Assembly (NCBI GenBank): GCA_016840285.1 | Contig: JAEOSR010000015.1 | Location: forward strand, 1-64,000 | Origin: Candidatus Hodarchaeota archaeon | GTDB taxonomy: Archaea; Asgardarchaeota; Heimdallarchaeia; Hodarchaeales; Hodarchaeaceae | DNA: 64,000 nt | Direction: 5' to 3' | In this document: positions 1 through 8,909 of the stretch, piece by piece | How the letters are laid out: every line of letters begins with the position of its first letter | How positions within the stretch are numbered: position 1 is the stretch's first letter | Program-made: the position numbers and the translations under genes | The notes under the pieces: generated by a model | The model's input: only the letters and a program-made list of their open reading frames with translations | The model's database searches: none | Told to the model about the DNA's origin: nothing

Positions 1-1621
1 AAGTAAAGTAGAGTAAGTCTACTGAAACGTAAGCTGTGGCGCTAGCTGACATAGACATAAATTGTCCTAATTCCCTAGCCATAAATATAGTAAAACCATA
101 AGCTAAACCAAATTCAACTGCAAAGTATGCTCTAGCGACCCCAAAATCAGCGAAACCCCATCCACTTGAATCGAAAGGAATGATATTTACTAACCTGTCT
201 TGATTCGGATCATAATCCAGTTCTTCTAATCCTAGAAGCTTGTAAGTTTTTTTACCCGTGAACTCAGTAAAGAAGTAAGTCTTCCCACCCATATTGAGAT
301 TGATATCATCTCCGGTTTCCTCGTACTCTGGATCCACAACATCAATCCCGAAAGAAGTTGTTGTGGTTTCCACGGTCAAGCCAAGTCCATTTTCCATCCT
401 CATACGTGCCTTAGCATCATCATCAACATAAAAAGTTAATCCTGGAAGATCGACTATTACTGAATTTGGAATATCTGGAAGACCGAGGACAGAAAAATCA
501 AAATCAGCAATTGCATCTGGAATAGTTAAAGTGTAACTAAATTCACCTGCGAATGGGTCATGAGTCCAGTTGTCAGCATGATCAGCGACATATGTAGCAT
601 CATCTCGAGTCATAAGGAGGTTTGTTTCTCCAATATTATAGTGAGTTGTCACTCTTCCTTCTAAGTATTCGTTTGCTCCCCAAAATACTGTTGTTTCGAA
701 TATGTAATCGAACGAGATGTAATCTAAAAGCGATGCTGCGACAATTTCACCACCAAAAACGATCCCCCCAGTATCATCTGTAAGATATTCACTATGATCG
801 CCAGCTCCAGTAAAAACATCTATAGGCTTCGGTGGGATATCAATACTCTGCCACAGAACAAACATATTCGTGTATTTGATTCCAAACTTGTATCCTGTAG
901 ATGTTTTTTCAAAACTAGATTCATAATCAAACTGCTCAATTTGATCTTCGCTATGACCATTTGCCACCAGTGCTTCGTTAAAAGTGTCAGTCAAGTTTTG
1001 AATAGTAAATGTATAACCCATATAGAGATTATCATTGTCGTCCATGAGGATTGGATCATTACCTGTACCTGTGGAATAAGCGATTAAAGCCAGGAAGTTA
1101 TTGGTAACAAAGACATCCTTGTACCCACTCTCCTCAGATGTAGTATAATGCTGAACTATTTGCTGGAAAGGGGCCGTGGAGTTAACAGAAGAAAGAGGTG
1201 TTTCTAAGCCGTTCCTTAAACTAGGTACTAGTGCACCAGCAGCCCACATATCGTCATAGGTTTCCTCCGAAATTAAGTCTTTGAATGTTAGCATATGTTC
1301 ATGTTTCTCTAATGCTGAAAAAATAGTCTCCATACCTGACGTATTCATGTAAGCTAAGTAGAATTGTTCATCTTCTAAAGGATTTGAATCTCCAGTTGTT
1401 GCCCCTGGATCTAATAGATCGTAAATTAAATCAGGGTGTTCGGGATCAGGGTCGAAGACACCAGTCCCTGAGCCAACGAGATCCAGCTCAACCGCAAAAT
1501 GCTCCTCTCCAAAACTATGGCCTGCAAAATAAGTAGAACCCACTGCTTGTGCTGGAGAAGTAAAAATAAGGATGGTCAGTATTAGTATTACTGAAATCCC
1601 CACATAATATCTCTTTTTCAT
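1..1621 (-). CDS. Secreted or surface protein of unknown function, cut by window start
   Basis: Reading the minus strand from the ATG at 1621 gives an uninterrupted frame of 540 codons that runs off the window, so the C-terminus is missing. The N-terminus is a classical signal peptide: basic MKKR, a hydrophobic stretch (VGISVILILTILIF), then a small-residue cleavage-like site around SPAQA. The exported part is rich in Asp, Thr, Tyr and aromatic residues, as in extracellular archaeal proteins. Hydrophobic segments near the visible end (around FGLAYGFTIFMARELG) might be membrane-associated. An in-frame stop lies two codons upstream of the ATG, so the start is secure. I recognise no family. It is transcribed divergently from the zinc-ribbon gene. 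Confidence 0.8.
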   Translation of the reverse strand, partial: MKKRYYVGISVILILTILIFTSPAQAVGSTYFAGHSFGEEHFAVELDLVGSGTGVFDPDPEHPDLIYDLLDPGATTGDSNPLEDEQFYLAYMNTSGMETIFSALEKHEHMLTFKDLISEETYDDMWAAGALVPSLRNGLETPLSSVNSTAPFQQIVQHYTTSEESGYKDVFVTNNFLALIAYSTGTGNDPILMDDNDNLYMGYTFTIQNLTDTFNEALVANGHSEDQIEQFDYESSFEKTSTGYKFGIKYTNMFVLWQSIDIPPKPIDVFTGAGDHSEYLTDDTGGIVFGGEIVAASLLDYISFDYIFETTVFWGANEYLEGRVTTHYNIGETNLLMTRDDATYVADHADNWTHDPFAGEFSYTLTIPDAIADFDFSVLGLPDIPNSVIVDLPGLTFYVDDDAKARMRMENGLGLTVETTTTSFGIDVVDPEYEETGDDINLNMGGKTYFFTEFTGKKTYKLLGLEELDYDPNQDRLVNIIPFDSSGWGFADFGVARAYFAVEFGLAYGFTIFMARELGQFMSMSASATAYVSVDLLYFT

Positions 1622-1938
1622 TATTCACTCGCCATTCTCCTTAATTTCAGGAAGCTGTAGATATATGGATTCGTTTCTTAATGTTACTAATAAGAAATCT
1701 TGATATTTGAAAATGGACACCATTCATTTATATTAATTTTACTCACACACAGAATAATCTCTCATGATAAATCATGTATAGTTTAACAAAATTTCTTTGC
1801 AAATACTTATAAACCGGTATCAGGTGTATTATTCTGTGATGACTAGTATATGTGGTCTTATTTTGATATGGGTTTCTTAGCATATATCAAAACAACTCCG
1901 CTAACCATTCATCCTTCATAGTCATCATACAGGAGTTT
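1622..1938. other. 317-bp divergent intergenic region
   Basis: This AT-rich region lies between two divergently transcribed genes and must hold both promoters. A TATA-like TTATAAA is at 1807-1813 on the plus strand. AT-rich TATA-like words on the minus strand are near 1655-1666 and 1725-1736. None is placed well enough to assign a transcription start. I see no RNA gene or coding frame here. Confidence 0.5.
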
Positions 1939-1944
1939 ATGATC

Positions 1945-2211
1945 ATGAGTGAAAAAGGTACTCCACCATCAGATACAGAATTGGCAAAAGGGAAAGAAGG
2001 GTTAGAACATGTTGAAACTAAAGCAGCAATTTCAGAGCGTAAAGTAGTACTTGTCTGTAGTAAATGTGGTGCTGAACAAGATTTCCCAGTTTGTGAGGAA
2101 TGTGGCGAACCAATGGATTTTGAAGAAAGTAAATTTAGCTGCGCCTCGTGTGCAAAGGAAGCACCAGTTCCAGAGCATTGTGGTGGGCCTATGGCCCCTA
2201 AAATTGTATGA
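1945..2211 (+). CDS. Small zinc-ribbon protein
   Basis: This is a protein of about 88 residues. A charged N-terminal third is followed by two Cys clusters: CSKCG paired with CEECG, then CASC followed by HCGG. These are consistent with one or two zinc-binding knuckles, as in rubredoxin-like or zinc-ribbon folds. An AGGAG at 1931-1935 sits nine bases before this ATG but only three before an in-frame ATG at 1939, so the later start is preferred. Family and partner are unknown. Such proteins often act as nucleic-acid or protein adaptors, but nothing in the sequence identifies a target. Long antisense frames over it have no family resemblance and are ignored. Confidence 0.7.
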   Translation: MSEKGTPPSDTELAKGKEGLEHVETKAAISERKVVLVCSKCGAEQDFPVCEECGEPMDFEESKFSCASCAKEAPVPEHCGGPMAPKIV

Positions 2212-2384
2212 GTCTCTTTGAACATAACTCAGATTTATACCAACAATCCCATCCTTATTTAAGACCAATATAACTCCATTCTCCCCCTTTTTTTCTAATT
2301 TCTGAAGAGACGTCCTCTCCAGCATTTTAAACAATAAAGATCATCCTAAAATTTCTATTTGCTAAGAAAAACATTTTTTTGGGC

Positions 2385-2392
2385 TTTTATAG
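2385..2392 (+). promoter_or_regulatory. TATA-like box for the GTPase-like gene
   Basis: TTTTATAG lies 30-37 bases upstream of the ATG at 2422, correct spacing for an archaeal TATA box with a very short leader. It also argues against the in-frame TTG at 2359, which would place the promoter inside the coding region. Confidence 0.4.
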
Positions 2393-2421
2393 TGGAAAGA
2401 ATAGATTTGACAATTAAACTA

Positions 2422-2955
2422 ATGAAAATCTGCATAATTGGTTCAACTTCACTTAAAACAAGAATGGTTCAATCTTTTATTAGTGGATCAGGAATTAATC
2501 ATACTGGGCAGATAAACATTAATTCTAAACAGATCACAATAGACGATCAGGTTATCAGGTTAATCCTAGCTGATGGTGGAGGACAATCCTTTTTTAGCAA
2601 GAAAAATATTTGGTTATTGAAACGATCTTGGGGATTAAAACCAACCTTCTATACAGGAGCTTCTGCATGTATTATTACTTTTGGTAAAGGAGAAAAGGCA
2701 TCTCTTGAAGCTGTCAGTGACTGGTATAAAGAATTTAAGAAAAACATTGCTGATCCTCGTATTCCAATTGCCTTGGTAGGAATCATCAACAACACAGAAG
2801 AGATCGTCTCCATAGAGGGGCAGAAAATAGCAAATAAGTTAAATATGTCTTATTATGAAACAAGCTCAACTAATAAAGAAACCATTTCTCTAATATTTCG
2901 CGAATTAGCTACAATAGCTGTCAAGAAAGGAATTTTAAAATACAAAATACCTTGA
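2422..2955 (+). CDS. Degenerate Ras-like small GTPase
   Basis: A 177-residue protein with a Ras-superfamily layout. The N-terminal MKICIIGS strand leads into a P-loop position that reads GSTSLKT, so the canonical GxxxxGK[ST] has lost a residue and its second glycine while keeping Lys-Thr. The G3 position keeps DxxGQ (DGGGQ). Where Ras proteins have NKxD, this protein has VGIINN, and the G5 position reads ETSS in place of ETSA. Nucleotide binding is therefore doubtful and guanine specificity is probably lost. The length is typical of a Ras domain, and no C-terminal prenylation Cys is visible. Expanded small GTPase families, including degenerate members, are characteristic of Asgard archaea. 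It stands alone between the zinc-ribbon gene and a permease. Confidence 0.65.
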   Translation: MKICIIGSTSLKTRMVQSFISGSGINHTGQININSKQITIDDQVIRLILADGGGQSFFSKKNIWLLKRSWGLKPTFYTGASACIITFGKGEKASLEAVSDWYKEFKKNIADPRIPIALVGIINNTEEIVSIEGQKIANKLNMSYYETSSTNKETISLIFRELATIAVKKGILKYKIP

Positions 2956-2997
2956 AAAAGATTTTAAGAATCAGTAAGAATGACATTGACTAATAGA

Positions 2998-4680
2998 TTA
3001 TATTAAACCCAACAGTAGTGGAAGAATACCTGTTAATTGAAGGATAAGTAAATAGAAAAAACCAAGTATCAATAAAATAGCACTCAAAGGAGCCATTTTC
3101 TTAACGTAATCAATGAATGTGACGGGATGCCCTTCTTGTTGAAGTACCTGGACTCCGATGACCCCTGTAACTGTACCAAAGGGAGTGAATCCCCCACCAA
3201 ATGTAACTGCATATAAAAGGGTGAACCACAGTAATCCTGAGACTGGAAATCCAAAGATGGTCTGGCCAGCGAATTCAGGATTATCTAAAAGAATACGAAT
3301 GACTTCTGCTAGCGCAATTGTAATGGGGATATTTGCCACAATTGCACTAAGGATTGATATAACAGTGATAATTATGATTGCAAGCATAAAGGGATCTCCA
3401 CCAGATACTTGAAGCATTATTTGAGCTAAAACCTCAAGAACACCTGAAATTTGCAATGCACCAACCAAAACAAAAAGTCCAATAAAAAATAATATTGAAT
3501 CAAGTTCAATCTCATGGATAACGCTATCGATATCAGCTTTCGTAACTATGATAGCAAGGATTGCTCCAGTGATTGCTACGAATCCCACTGAAAGACCAAT
3601 GCTACTAGATAGCACCAATCCAACTACAACAAAACCTAAAACTATGGATCCTAGGTAGAGTTTTCTTTTTGAGTCCACTACCGACCATTCATCCAAGAAA
3701 CTTACTACTGTTGGATCGATTCGCCTATCTTCTGTGACAGCTAGTTCTTTTTTGAAGAGCACAAAAATGTACCCAATTGAAATAGCAATTGCTAGTCCAA
3801 CAAAGACAGAATTGACAAGAGAAAATGTCATAAACGGAATAGCTCCCGCTTTCTTGCTAGCAATTAATATACCAGGTAAAGAACCGATCACAGTTATTAT
3901 TCCTGCCATTACTGTAGCCGCAACCTCCGCCAAAATATAGGGTTTAGGGTTTAAATCCAATCCACGTGTTACAGTAATAGTAATACTACTGAGTAAAATA
4001 ATTGCTGTAGTATTGTCTAGTAAGGCTGACAATATTAACGTGAGAAAGAACACTAATACTAAGAGCCTTCTGGGTGTTCCTTGAGAAGCTTTAATTGTCC
4101 GAATGGATACCATGTCAAAGAGGCCAGTGTCCGAAAGCACCGCAACAAGTAAACTCATCCCAAAAACGATAGAAATAACTTCCCATTCAATAAATGAACC
4201 AAATAAGGCTACTTCAAAAAAGAGATCTGGAGCCTTAGCGAGTTCTACAAGCTGTTCTAGTGTTAACGGAAGTTTTCTTCCAATTTTTTCAGATAATTGG
4301 TCAGCAGTTATGCTGTGCAAATGATCATCAGTGAGCCCTCTTAAGTACTCCAAAGGTAATAACTGGTCGAGAAATATAATCATTAACATAACGGAAAGAG
4401 CACTACCAAAAAGAATGACCCGAAGCTTTTCTTCCTCTGCCAATGAGAGAAATATAAAAACAACAACAAAAAAAAGGACAATCATAATTTGAACGTCAGT
4501 ATGAGTAAAAACATGAGGAGGAGCAATAAATAACATACTTAATATGACTGCAATTCCAGTTAAAGCCATGGCAGGTATTGTAAACTTTTCTGAAATCTTT
4601 TCACCTTGGGCATCCCAAACCCAGAGGAAAACACTAATGACAAATCCAATCACTGAAACAATGGTTACCCAAGCTAACAA
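2998..4680 (-). CDS. ArsB/NhaD-superfamily ion permease
   Basis: A 560-residue polytopic membrane protein with roughly a dozen hydrophobic helices. It belongs to the ion-transporter superfamily that includes ArsB, NhaD and SLC13/P-protein permeases. Family-like segments are the LSALLDNTTAIIL stretch after the first helical half, the EVAATVMAGIITVIGS stretch, and the C-terminal NIPITIALAEVI and FGGGFTPFGTVTG stretches, which suit the two discontinuous-helix motifs that bind substrate. Between the halves is a polar loop of about 60 residues (TDDHLHSITADQ region). The substrate (arsenite, Na+/H+ or an organic anion) cannot be decided. It reads in the same direction as meaB upstream, but the 242-bp gap suggests its own promoter. 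No arsenic genes are nearby. Confidence 0.75.
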   Translation of the reverse strand: MLAWVTIVSVIGFVISVFLWVWDAQGEKISEKFTIPAMALTGIAVILSMLFIAPPHVFTHTDVQIMIVLFFVVVFIFLSLAEEEKLRVILFGSALSVMLMIIFLDQLLPLEYLRGLTDDHLHSITADQLSEKIGRKLPLTLEQLVELAKAPDLFFEVALFGSFIEWEVISIVFGMSLLVAVLSDTGLFDMVSIRTIKASQGTPRRLLVLVFFLTLILSALLDNTTAIILLSSITITVTRGLDLNPKPYILAEVAATVMAGIITVIGSLPGILIASKKAGAIPFMTFSLVNSVFVGLAIAISIGYIFVLFKKELAVTEDRRIDPTVVSFLDEWSVVDSKRKLYLGSIVLGFVVVGLVLSSSIGLSVGFVAITGAILAIIVTKADIDSVIHEIELDSILFFIGLFVLVGALQISGVLEVLAQIMLQVSGGDPFMLAIIIITVISILSAIVANIPITIALAEVIRILLDNPEFAGQTIFGFPVSGLLWFTLLYAVTFGGGFTPFGTVTGVIGVQVLQQEGHPVTFIDYVKKMAPLSAILLILGFFYLLILQLTGILPLLLGLI

Positions 4681-4922
4681 ATCGTTACATACCTTCTATA
4701 TCCTGAATCATTCACAGTGTTGTAATTCTATTTGTTTATATACTAAGCAAAATATATTATAAGATTTACTGCCATAAATCTGAGAAGTGTTTCGATGAAG
4801 AAGAACACTCAGTTTTTACACATAAATGACTTTTTAAGATTGAATATTCATAATTTAAAATTAAAGAATTAAATTTTAATGACAAGTAGAGTAACGCTTA
4901 TTCAGTATCAAATTGTGAAAAA

Positions 4923-5948
4923 TCATCTAAAAAAGGGATCCATTATTGATTTTGCTGCAGAATAGGGATCAGTTTTTTTCATACTGACCTCGTTCAGGAT
5001 TTCTTCCCATTTTTGCTTATTCACTAAGTATTTTAAGATATTTTCAAAAAATTCGACTTTGAGGATCTCCAAGATTTCATTTTTTCGACGAGTTAATTCT
5101 CGTTCCCGACTAAATTCCTCATTGCTTTTCAAGTGTTCATGAAATTTCAATATAGTCTCCGTCAGCTCAACAATTCCCGTCCCATCCTCGTTAGACGTGG
5201 AAATGACAGGAATTTCCCAATGGTGTTTTTCTTTCACAAAAGGATCTATGCTCAATAACAATTTCAGCTCATTGACTATTTCTTGGGCTCCTGGACGATC
5301 TGATTTATTTACCACGTAAATATCGGCAATTTCCATAATCCCCGCCTTTATTGCTTGAACAGCATCCCCTGTTCCTGGGATTCCTAGAACACAACAGCAG
5401 TGAGCTGTTTTAACGATTTCTACTTCACTCTGTCCTGCTCCAACTGTCTCAACTAAAATAATATCGTATCCACTGGCATCTAAAACACGGATTGCATCCA
5501 TTGTAGCTCGAGATAATCCACCTAAGCTCCCACGAGACCCCATTGAGCGAATAAATACTCCTGGATCAGTTTGTACATCGTCCATCCGAATTCTATCCCC
5601 CAGAAGGGCTCCACCACTAAATGGAGAAGTCGGATCTACTGCGATCACACCAACCTTCTTATTATGTTTACGGAATTCTATAGCAAGATTATTGATTAAA
5701 GTTGATTTTCCACTTCCTGGAGGGCCTGTTATCCCTACAATAAAGGCGTTGCCTGTTGCATAGAAAATTAATCTAATAAAATCGGCACATTGATCTGGGT
5801 GATTCTCGACTAGTGAAATAGCTTTTGCAATGGCACGTCTATTCCCTTCTAGAACTTTATCAACCAGATCTTGCAATTCAGAGATCATCGTCCTTTTGGA
5901 AGTGGCATATTTGACAAACAAGGAGGAGAGGAGAAGATTCTCTCTCAC
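4923..5948 (-). CDS. meaB: MeaB/ArgK-type G3E GTPase (methylmalonyl-CoA mutase chaperone family)
   Basis: MeaB-family P-loop GTPases load and protect the cobalamin cofactor of acyl-CoA mutases such as methylmalonyl-CoA mutase. Walker A is GPPGSGKST. It is followed by the family's AVDPTSPFSGGALLGDR segment, the RSMGSRGSLGGL switch-like stretch, VETVGAGQSE, and the guanine-specificity motif NKSD. The length (341 residues) is normal. The GTG start overlaps the stop of the upstream small membrane gene by four bases, suggesting translational coupling, with an AGGT just before it. An ATG at 5888 (MISELQDLV) matches the usual family N-terminus and is a reasonable alternative. No mutase subunit is in the window, so its client must be encoded elsewhere. 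Confidence 0.88.
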   Translation of the reverse strand: MRENLLLSSLFVKYATSKRTMISELQDLVDKVLEGNRRAIAKAISLVENHPDQCADFIRLIFYATGNAFIVGITGPPGSGKSTLINNLAIEFRKHNKKVGVIAVDPTSPFSGGALLGDRIRMDDVQTDPGVFIRSMGSRGSLGGLSRATMDAIRVLDASGYDIILVETVGAGQSEVEIVKTAHCCCVLGIPGTGDAVQAIKAGIMEIADIYVVNKSDRPGAQEIVNELKLLLSIDPFVKEKHHWEIPVISTSNEDGTGIVELTETILKFHEHLKSNEEFSRERELTRRKNEILEILKVEFFENILKYLVNKQKWEEILNEVSMKKTDPYSAAKSIMDPFFR

Positions 5949-6160
5949 AAAAACCTATCGATGATTGCAATAAGAACATATAATATCCCAGAAAAAACAA
6001 TCCCTACAATGATTGCAAAACCAGCAGTCAATATATCAACATCGAATAATGCCTGAAACAAGGCAAAAAGAGCAACAGCCCAAATAATGATTAAACCAAC
6101 AATTAAGAAACATTTTTTCCAAGTAAACTCCTTTAAAAAACTCAAATAGATATGCTCCAT
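5945..6160 (-). CDS. Small two-helix membrane protein B
   Basis: A 71-residue protein with two predicted membrane helices, FLIVGLIIIWAVALFALF and GFAIIVGIVFSGILYVLIAI. A short polar loop (DVDIL) lies between them, with an FTWKK motif before the first. It is clearly a paralogue of the 69-residue protein at 7552-7761: FTW[KR], the G-L-x-I-I-W-A core, the FQA loop entry and the charged end IDRFL/VERIF all correspond. Its stop overlaps the meaB GTG start by four bases. The function is unknown; the fold suggests a small membrane adaptor or subunit. Confidence 0.7.
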   Translation of the reverse strand: MEHIYLSFLKEFTWKKCFLIVGLIIIWAVALFALFQALFDVDILTAGFAIIVGIVFSGILYVLIAIIDRFL

Positions 6161-6246
6161 ATGTCTTGGGTTTGATTTACTTTTAGAAGTTCTTTACTGT
6201 TATTATTCAAGGACATTTATAAAATTAAGTGATCGGAACTTGATGA

Positions 6247-7479
6247 TTATTTCTGTTTTGCTTCTTTATCTTTCCTCCGCTTCAATTTGATAGCAGTGAG
6301 CATACCTTTTTCTTTCATAACCTTTTTTCTTAGGTCTGATTCGGTCATGGAGAAAAATTTACGCCCAACCTTTTCAACTTTCTTCCAATTGATTGGAACC
6401 GCCAATCCTGGTTCTTGAGGTAGTTCTAAATGCCCTTCCTTAGGTATTATTGGAGATTCCAAAATTCCATCACGAAATTCTGGAGTCCATGATCCTGGTT
6501 CATGTGGAAATTCAAGCGGATATTTTCGATCTAGTAAAGCAGCTGTATGGAGATTGGTCCATAAGCCAATACCATTAGTCCAAGTATGCGGACTGAACCC
6601 CAAATTTCTTGTTTTAACTTCGTCAATGACTTTCAAGGTATCTTGAAAACCAAAGACTGTTACATCTGGTTGATAGAGGTCTAGACTATCAAAGTGTAGG
6701 AACATTCGAGCTTCATGCCATCCAGCATTTAATTCAGCACCAGCAATCTTGATGGTGCTGGATTTTCGCAAATCAGCTAATTCTTCATATTTATGCATTT
6801 CTAATGGTTCTTCCAACCACCAAATGTTTTGGTCTGCAATTGATTTGACAAATTGTTGAGCACGATTAAGATCCCACACAGGTATTCGATCTACAATGGT
6901 AACTAACCACCCTTGATTTGCATCAATCATTAAAGGAAAATCTTGATCCACTCTGGAACGTGTCTCTTTGATAACCTGTACGTCTTCATCTAAAGTTTTC
7001 GATTTAACCCGTAGTTTTACTCCCTTATAATCAGCTTCCTGTGCTTGCTTGATAACTTTTGAATGGCGTTTTGGTTGACATGTTGCTCCAGTTGACCAAT
7101 AAACTGGAATGGGTTTTTCGGTCCCACCAAGCATCTTCCATACTGGTACATCTTCAGCTTGAGCCTTAATATCATAAAATGCTGCTTCCATCCAATAATT
7201 CCGCCAACCTAAGAAAGATGCTTCAGTTATTCTTTGATGAGCGAGATCAAGATCACAAGGATCAAGACCCAAAATATAAGGGGCTAAGAGACCCCCTAAT
7301 CCCTCACGCTCCTCCCCAAATGCCACTCCAGCTGCTACTCCAATTAGATCTGCATCTGTTGTCAAACGTAGGAGAGTAAAACGATTATGTGTCTGAGGAT
7401 ACCCCGTGATCCACGATGGATAGAATATAGATTTAAGGGGGATTGAAATATGGAACAATTCAACCTTGGTTATTTTCAA
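6247..7479 (-). CDS. Enolase-superfamily enzyme (mandelate racemase/muconate lactonizing type)
   Basis: This two-domain enzyme family abstracts a proton alpha to a carboxylate in racemases, dehydratases and cycloisomerases. After an N-terminal capping domain, the barrel shows KLRVK near residue 154 (the position of the catalytic KxK). The three metal ligands are D in MIDANQGW (about 185), E in WLEEP (about 221) and E in AGAELNAG (about 248). A His in FSPHTW (about 298) matches the general acid/base of the mandelate racemase subgroup. The second catalytic Lys position looks like Arg (KLR), which may alter stereochemistry. The tail of about 30 residues is very basic (KLKRRKDKEAKQK). The substrate is unknown; acid-sugar dehydratase or racemase are the likeliest activities. 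It lies between the two paralogous small membrane genes. Confidence 0.82.
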   Translation of the reverse strand: MKITKVELFHISIPLKSIFYPSWITGYPQTHNRFTLLRLTTDADLIGVAAGVAFGEEREGLGGLLAPYILGLDPCDLDLAHQRITEASFLGWRNYWMEAAFYDIKAQAEDVPVWKMLGGTEKPIPVYWSTGATCQPKRHSKVIKQAQEADYKGVKLRVKSKTLDEDVQVIKETRSRVDQDFPLMIDANQGWLVTIVDRIPVWDLNRAQQFVKSIADQNIWWLEEPLEMHKYEELADLRKSSTIKIAGAELNAGWHEARMFLHFDSLDLYQPDVTVFGFQDTLKVIDEVKTRNLGFSPHTWTNGIGLWTNLHTAALLDRKYPLEFPHEPGSWTPEFRDGILESPIIPKEGHLELPQEPGLAVPINWKKVEKVGRKFFSMTESDLRKKVMKEKGMLTAIKLKRRKDKEAKQK

Positions 7480-7551
7480 TTATTGTCACCTTCAGTTTCG
7501 TGAAATAAAAAAAAGAAAATCTCTAATTTAAAGAGAATAAGGATCTCCCTA

Positions 7552-7761
7552 TCAAAATATTCTTTCAACAAGAGCAATGAGAATCAAAAGCGCCCCAGTT
7601 AAAATAACGCCAAAAAACACAGCTAATCCTACAGTATTTATATCATCATTACCAAATGCTTGAAAAGAAAAGAAAGCAACAGTAGCCCAAATAATCAGCA
7701 ATCCTCCAACAAGGAGGTATTCACGCCAAGTAAATCTACTCAAGAATCCTTTTTCATTCAC
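7552..7761 (-). CDS. Small two-helix membrane protein A
   Basis: A 69-residue protein with an FTWRE motif, then helices YLLVGGLLIIWATVAFFSF and VGLAVFFGVILTGALLILIAL, ending in VERIF. It is a paralogue of the small protein at 5945-6160, with the same length, spacing and loop position. It is the first gene of a minus-strand series: this gene, the enolase-superfamily gene, small protein B, then meaB. The function is unknown. Confidence 0.68.
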   Translation of the reverse strand: MNEKGFLSRFTWREYLLVGGLLIIWATVAFFSFQAFGNDDINTVGLAVFFGVILTGALLILIALVERIF

Positions 7762-7947
7762 AGAAATGACCTCACATTCCTAATTTTGATTGAGACACTT
7801 TGCCTTCTTATTTTTACGGGTGTATATAAAAGCTCGGTTTGTATCACACGTTTAATATCATTGGAATCATTCTTTTAATAGATCAATCCTTTGAATTAGC
7901 ATAATTTTTTTCATTAAAACATAGTAATTCTGTTAGATGAATCAAAG

Positions 7948-8856
7948 ATGTCAATACAATCACGATCTTACAATAAAGATGAAGATTTCAATTCTATCAT
8001 GAAATTTCTAGCAAACCTATATAAAAGAACTAAATCTTATGAAAACTGGTTTCCAGATCGTTTTGAAAATAGCAGTGACACACGAGAAGATGGAGTTAAA
8101 ATCTGGGAAAGAATTGAGGATACAATAACTCCATTAAAAAAGAAAATAGTTGCTTTAACTACTCGTGATTCTCCGAAGGATTATTTCCTTCATGTCGATC
8201 CCGACTATCGGTATTTAGAACGAGAAATGATAGAATGGATGGAAAATCATTTTAGAAAAGTAAAGAAAAAACAAGGGAAAAAAGAAAAACTGAGCATCAA
8301 CATTTTGGAAGGGAATATTCAACGTGAAGCCTTGCTTACTGAATTAGATTATAAATGTGAGCAAATTTATGGATATTATAGAATCCGTAAAGGTGATTCA
8401 CCCATCCCTGATCATTCGTGTCCTGAAAACTTCGAAATTAGAACAATTAAGCATTCTGATTATGATCAGCTTGCGCTACTCATTAGAAGAGTATTTGGCC
8501 ATGGGGAGTGGTTTACAGCTGAAATATTAGAATGGATTGCTCAGTGTTCGTTCTATCGAAAGGAGTTAGATTTAGTTGCTGTAACTCCTGATGGAACCAT
8601 TGCTTCTTTTTGTACCTTTCGATTGGATCCAAATAGTAAAATCATTAACTTAGAACCTATGGGAACTAATCCTGATTATAGAAAACTTGGATTAGGAAAA
8701 GCACTAATAACAGAAGGAATCAAACGGTCAATGAAATATAACCCACCATTTTTCTATATTGATGGCGCTGCAAATAATCCTGCGGCAAACCGCTTATATG
8801 ATGTGACTGGATTTTCTGAAAAATATGCCATTAATTCATGGGTAAAAGAGATTTGA
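7948..8856 (+). CDS. GNAT-family N-acetyltransferase
   Basis: A 302-residue protein. The C-terminal half is a GNAT domain, with beta-strand 4 and motif A LEPMGTNPDYRKLGLGKAL containing the acetyl-CoA pyrophosphate-binding RxxGxG-like turn (RKLGLG). This is followed by the motif-B-like stretch NNPAANRLYDVTGFSEK. The N-terminal half has a degenerate GNAT look (YNKDEDFNSIMKFLANLY), so it may be a tandem-GNAT protein with an inactive first domain. The acceptor substrate cannot be predicted. It stands alone on the plus strand, divergent from small protein A and convergent with surE. Confidence 0.8.
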   Translation: MSIQSRSYNKDEDFNSIMKFLANLYKRTKSYENWFPDRFENSSDTREDGVKIWERIEDTITPLKKKIVALTTRDSPKDYFLHVDPDYRYLEREMIEWMENHFRKVKKKQGKKEKLSINILEGNIQREALLTELDYKCEQIYGYYRIRKGDSPIPDHSCPENFEIRTIKHSDYDQLALLIRRVFGHGEWFTAEILEWIAQCSFYRKELDLVAVTPDGTIASFCTFRLDPNSKIINLEPMGTNPDYRKLGLGKALITEGIKRSMKYNPPFFYIDGAANNPAANRLYDVTGFSEKYAINSWVKEI

Positions 8857-8909
8857 TTAGATCCTGTTTCGTTTTGGGTGGAAAAGAATATTTAGTCAAG
8901 AATTAACTA

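Noticed and set aside
1887..2334. Two overlapping minus-strand frames of about 100 codons opposite the zinc-ribbon gene
   Set aside because: They show no family resemblance and overlap a plus-strand gene with clear CxxC clusters and an SD.
4780..4812. Hairpin CTGAGAAGTGTT ... AACACTCAG followed by TTTTT, suggesting a terminator
   Set aside because: The T-run is on the plus strand, where no gene precedes it; the flanking genes are on the minus strand. The stem has a three-base bulge and a long loop.
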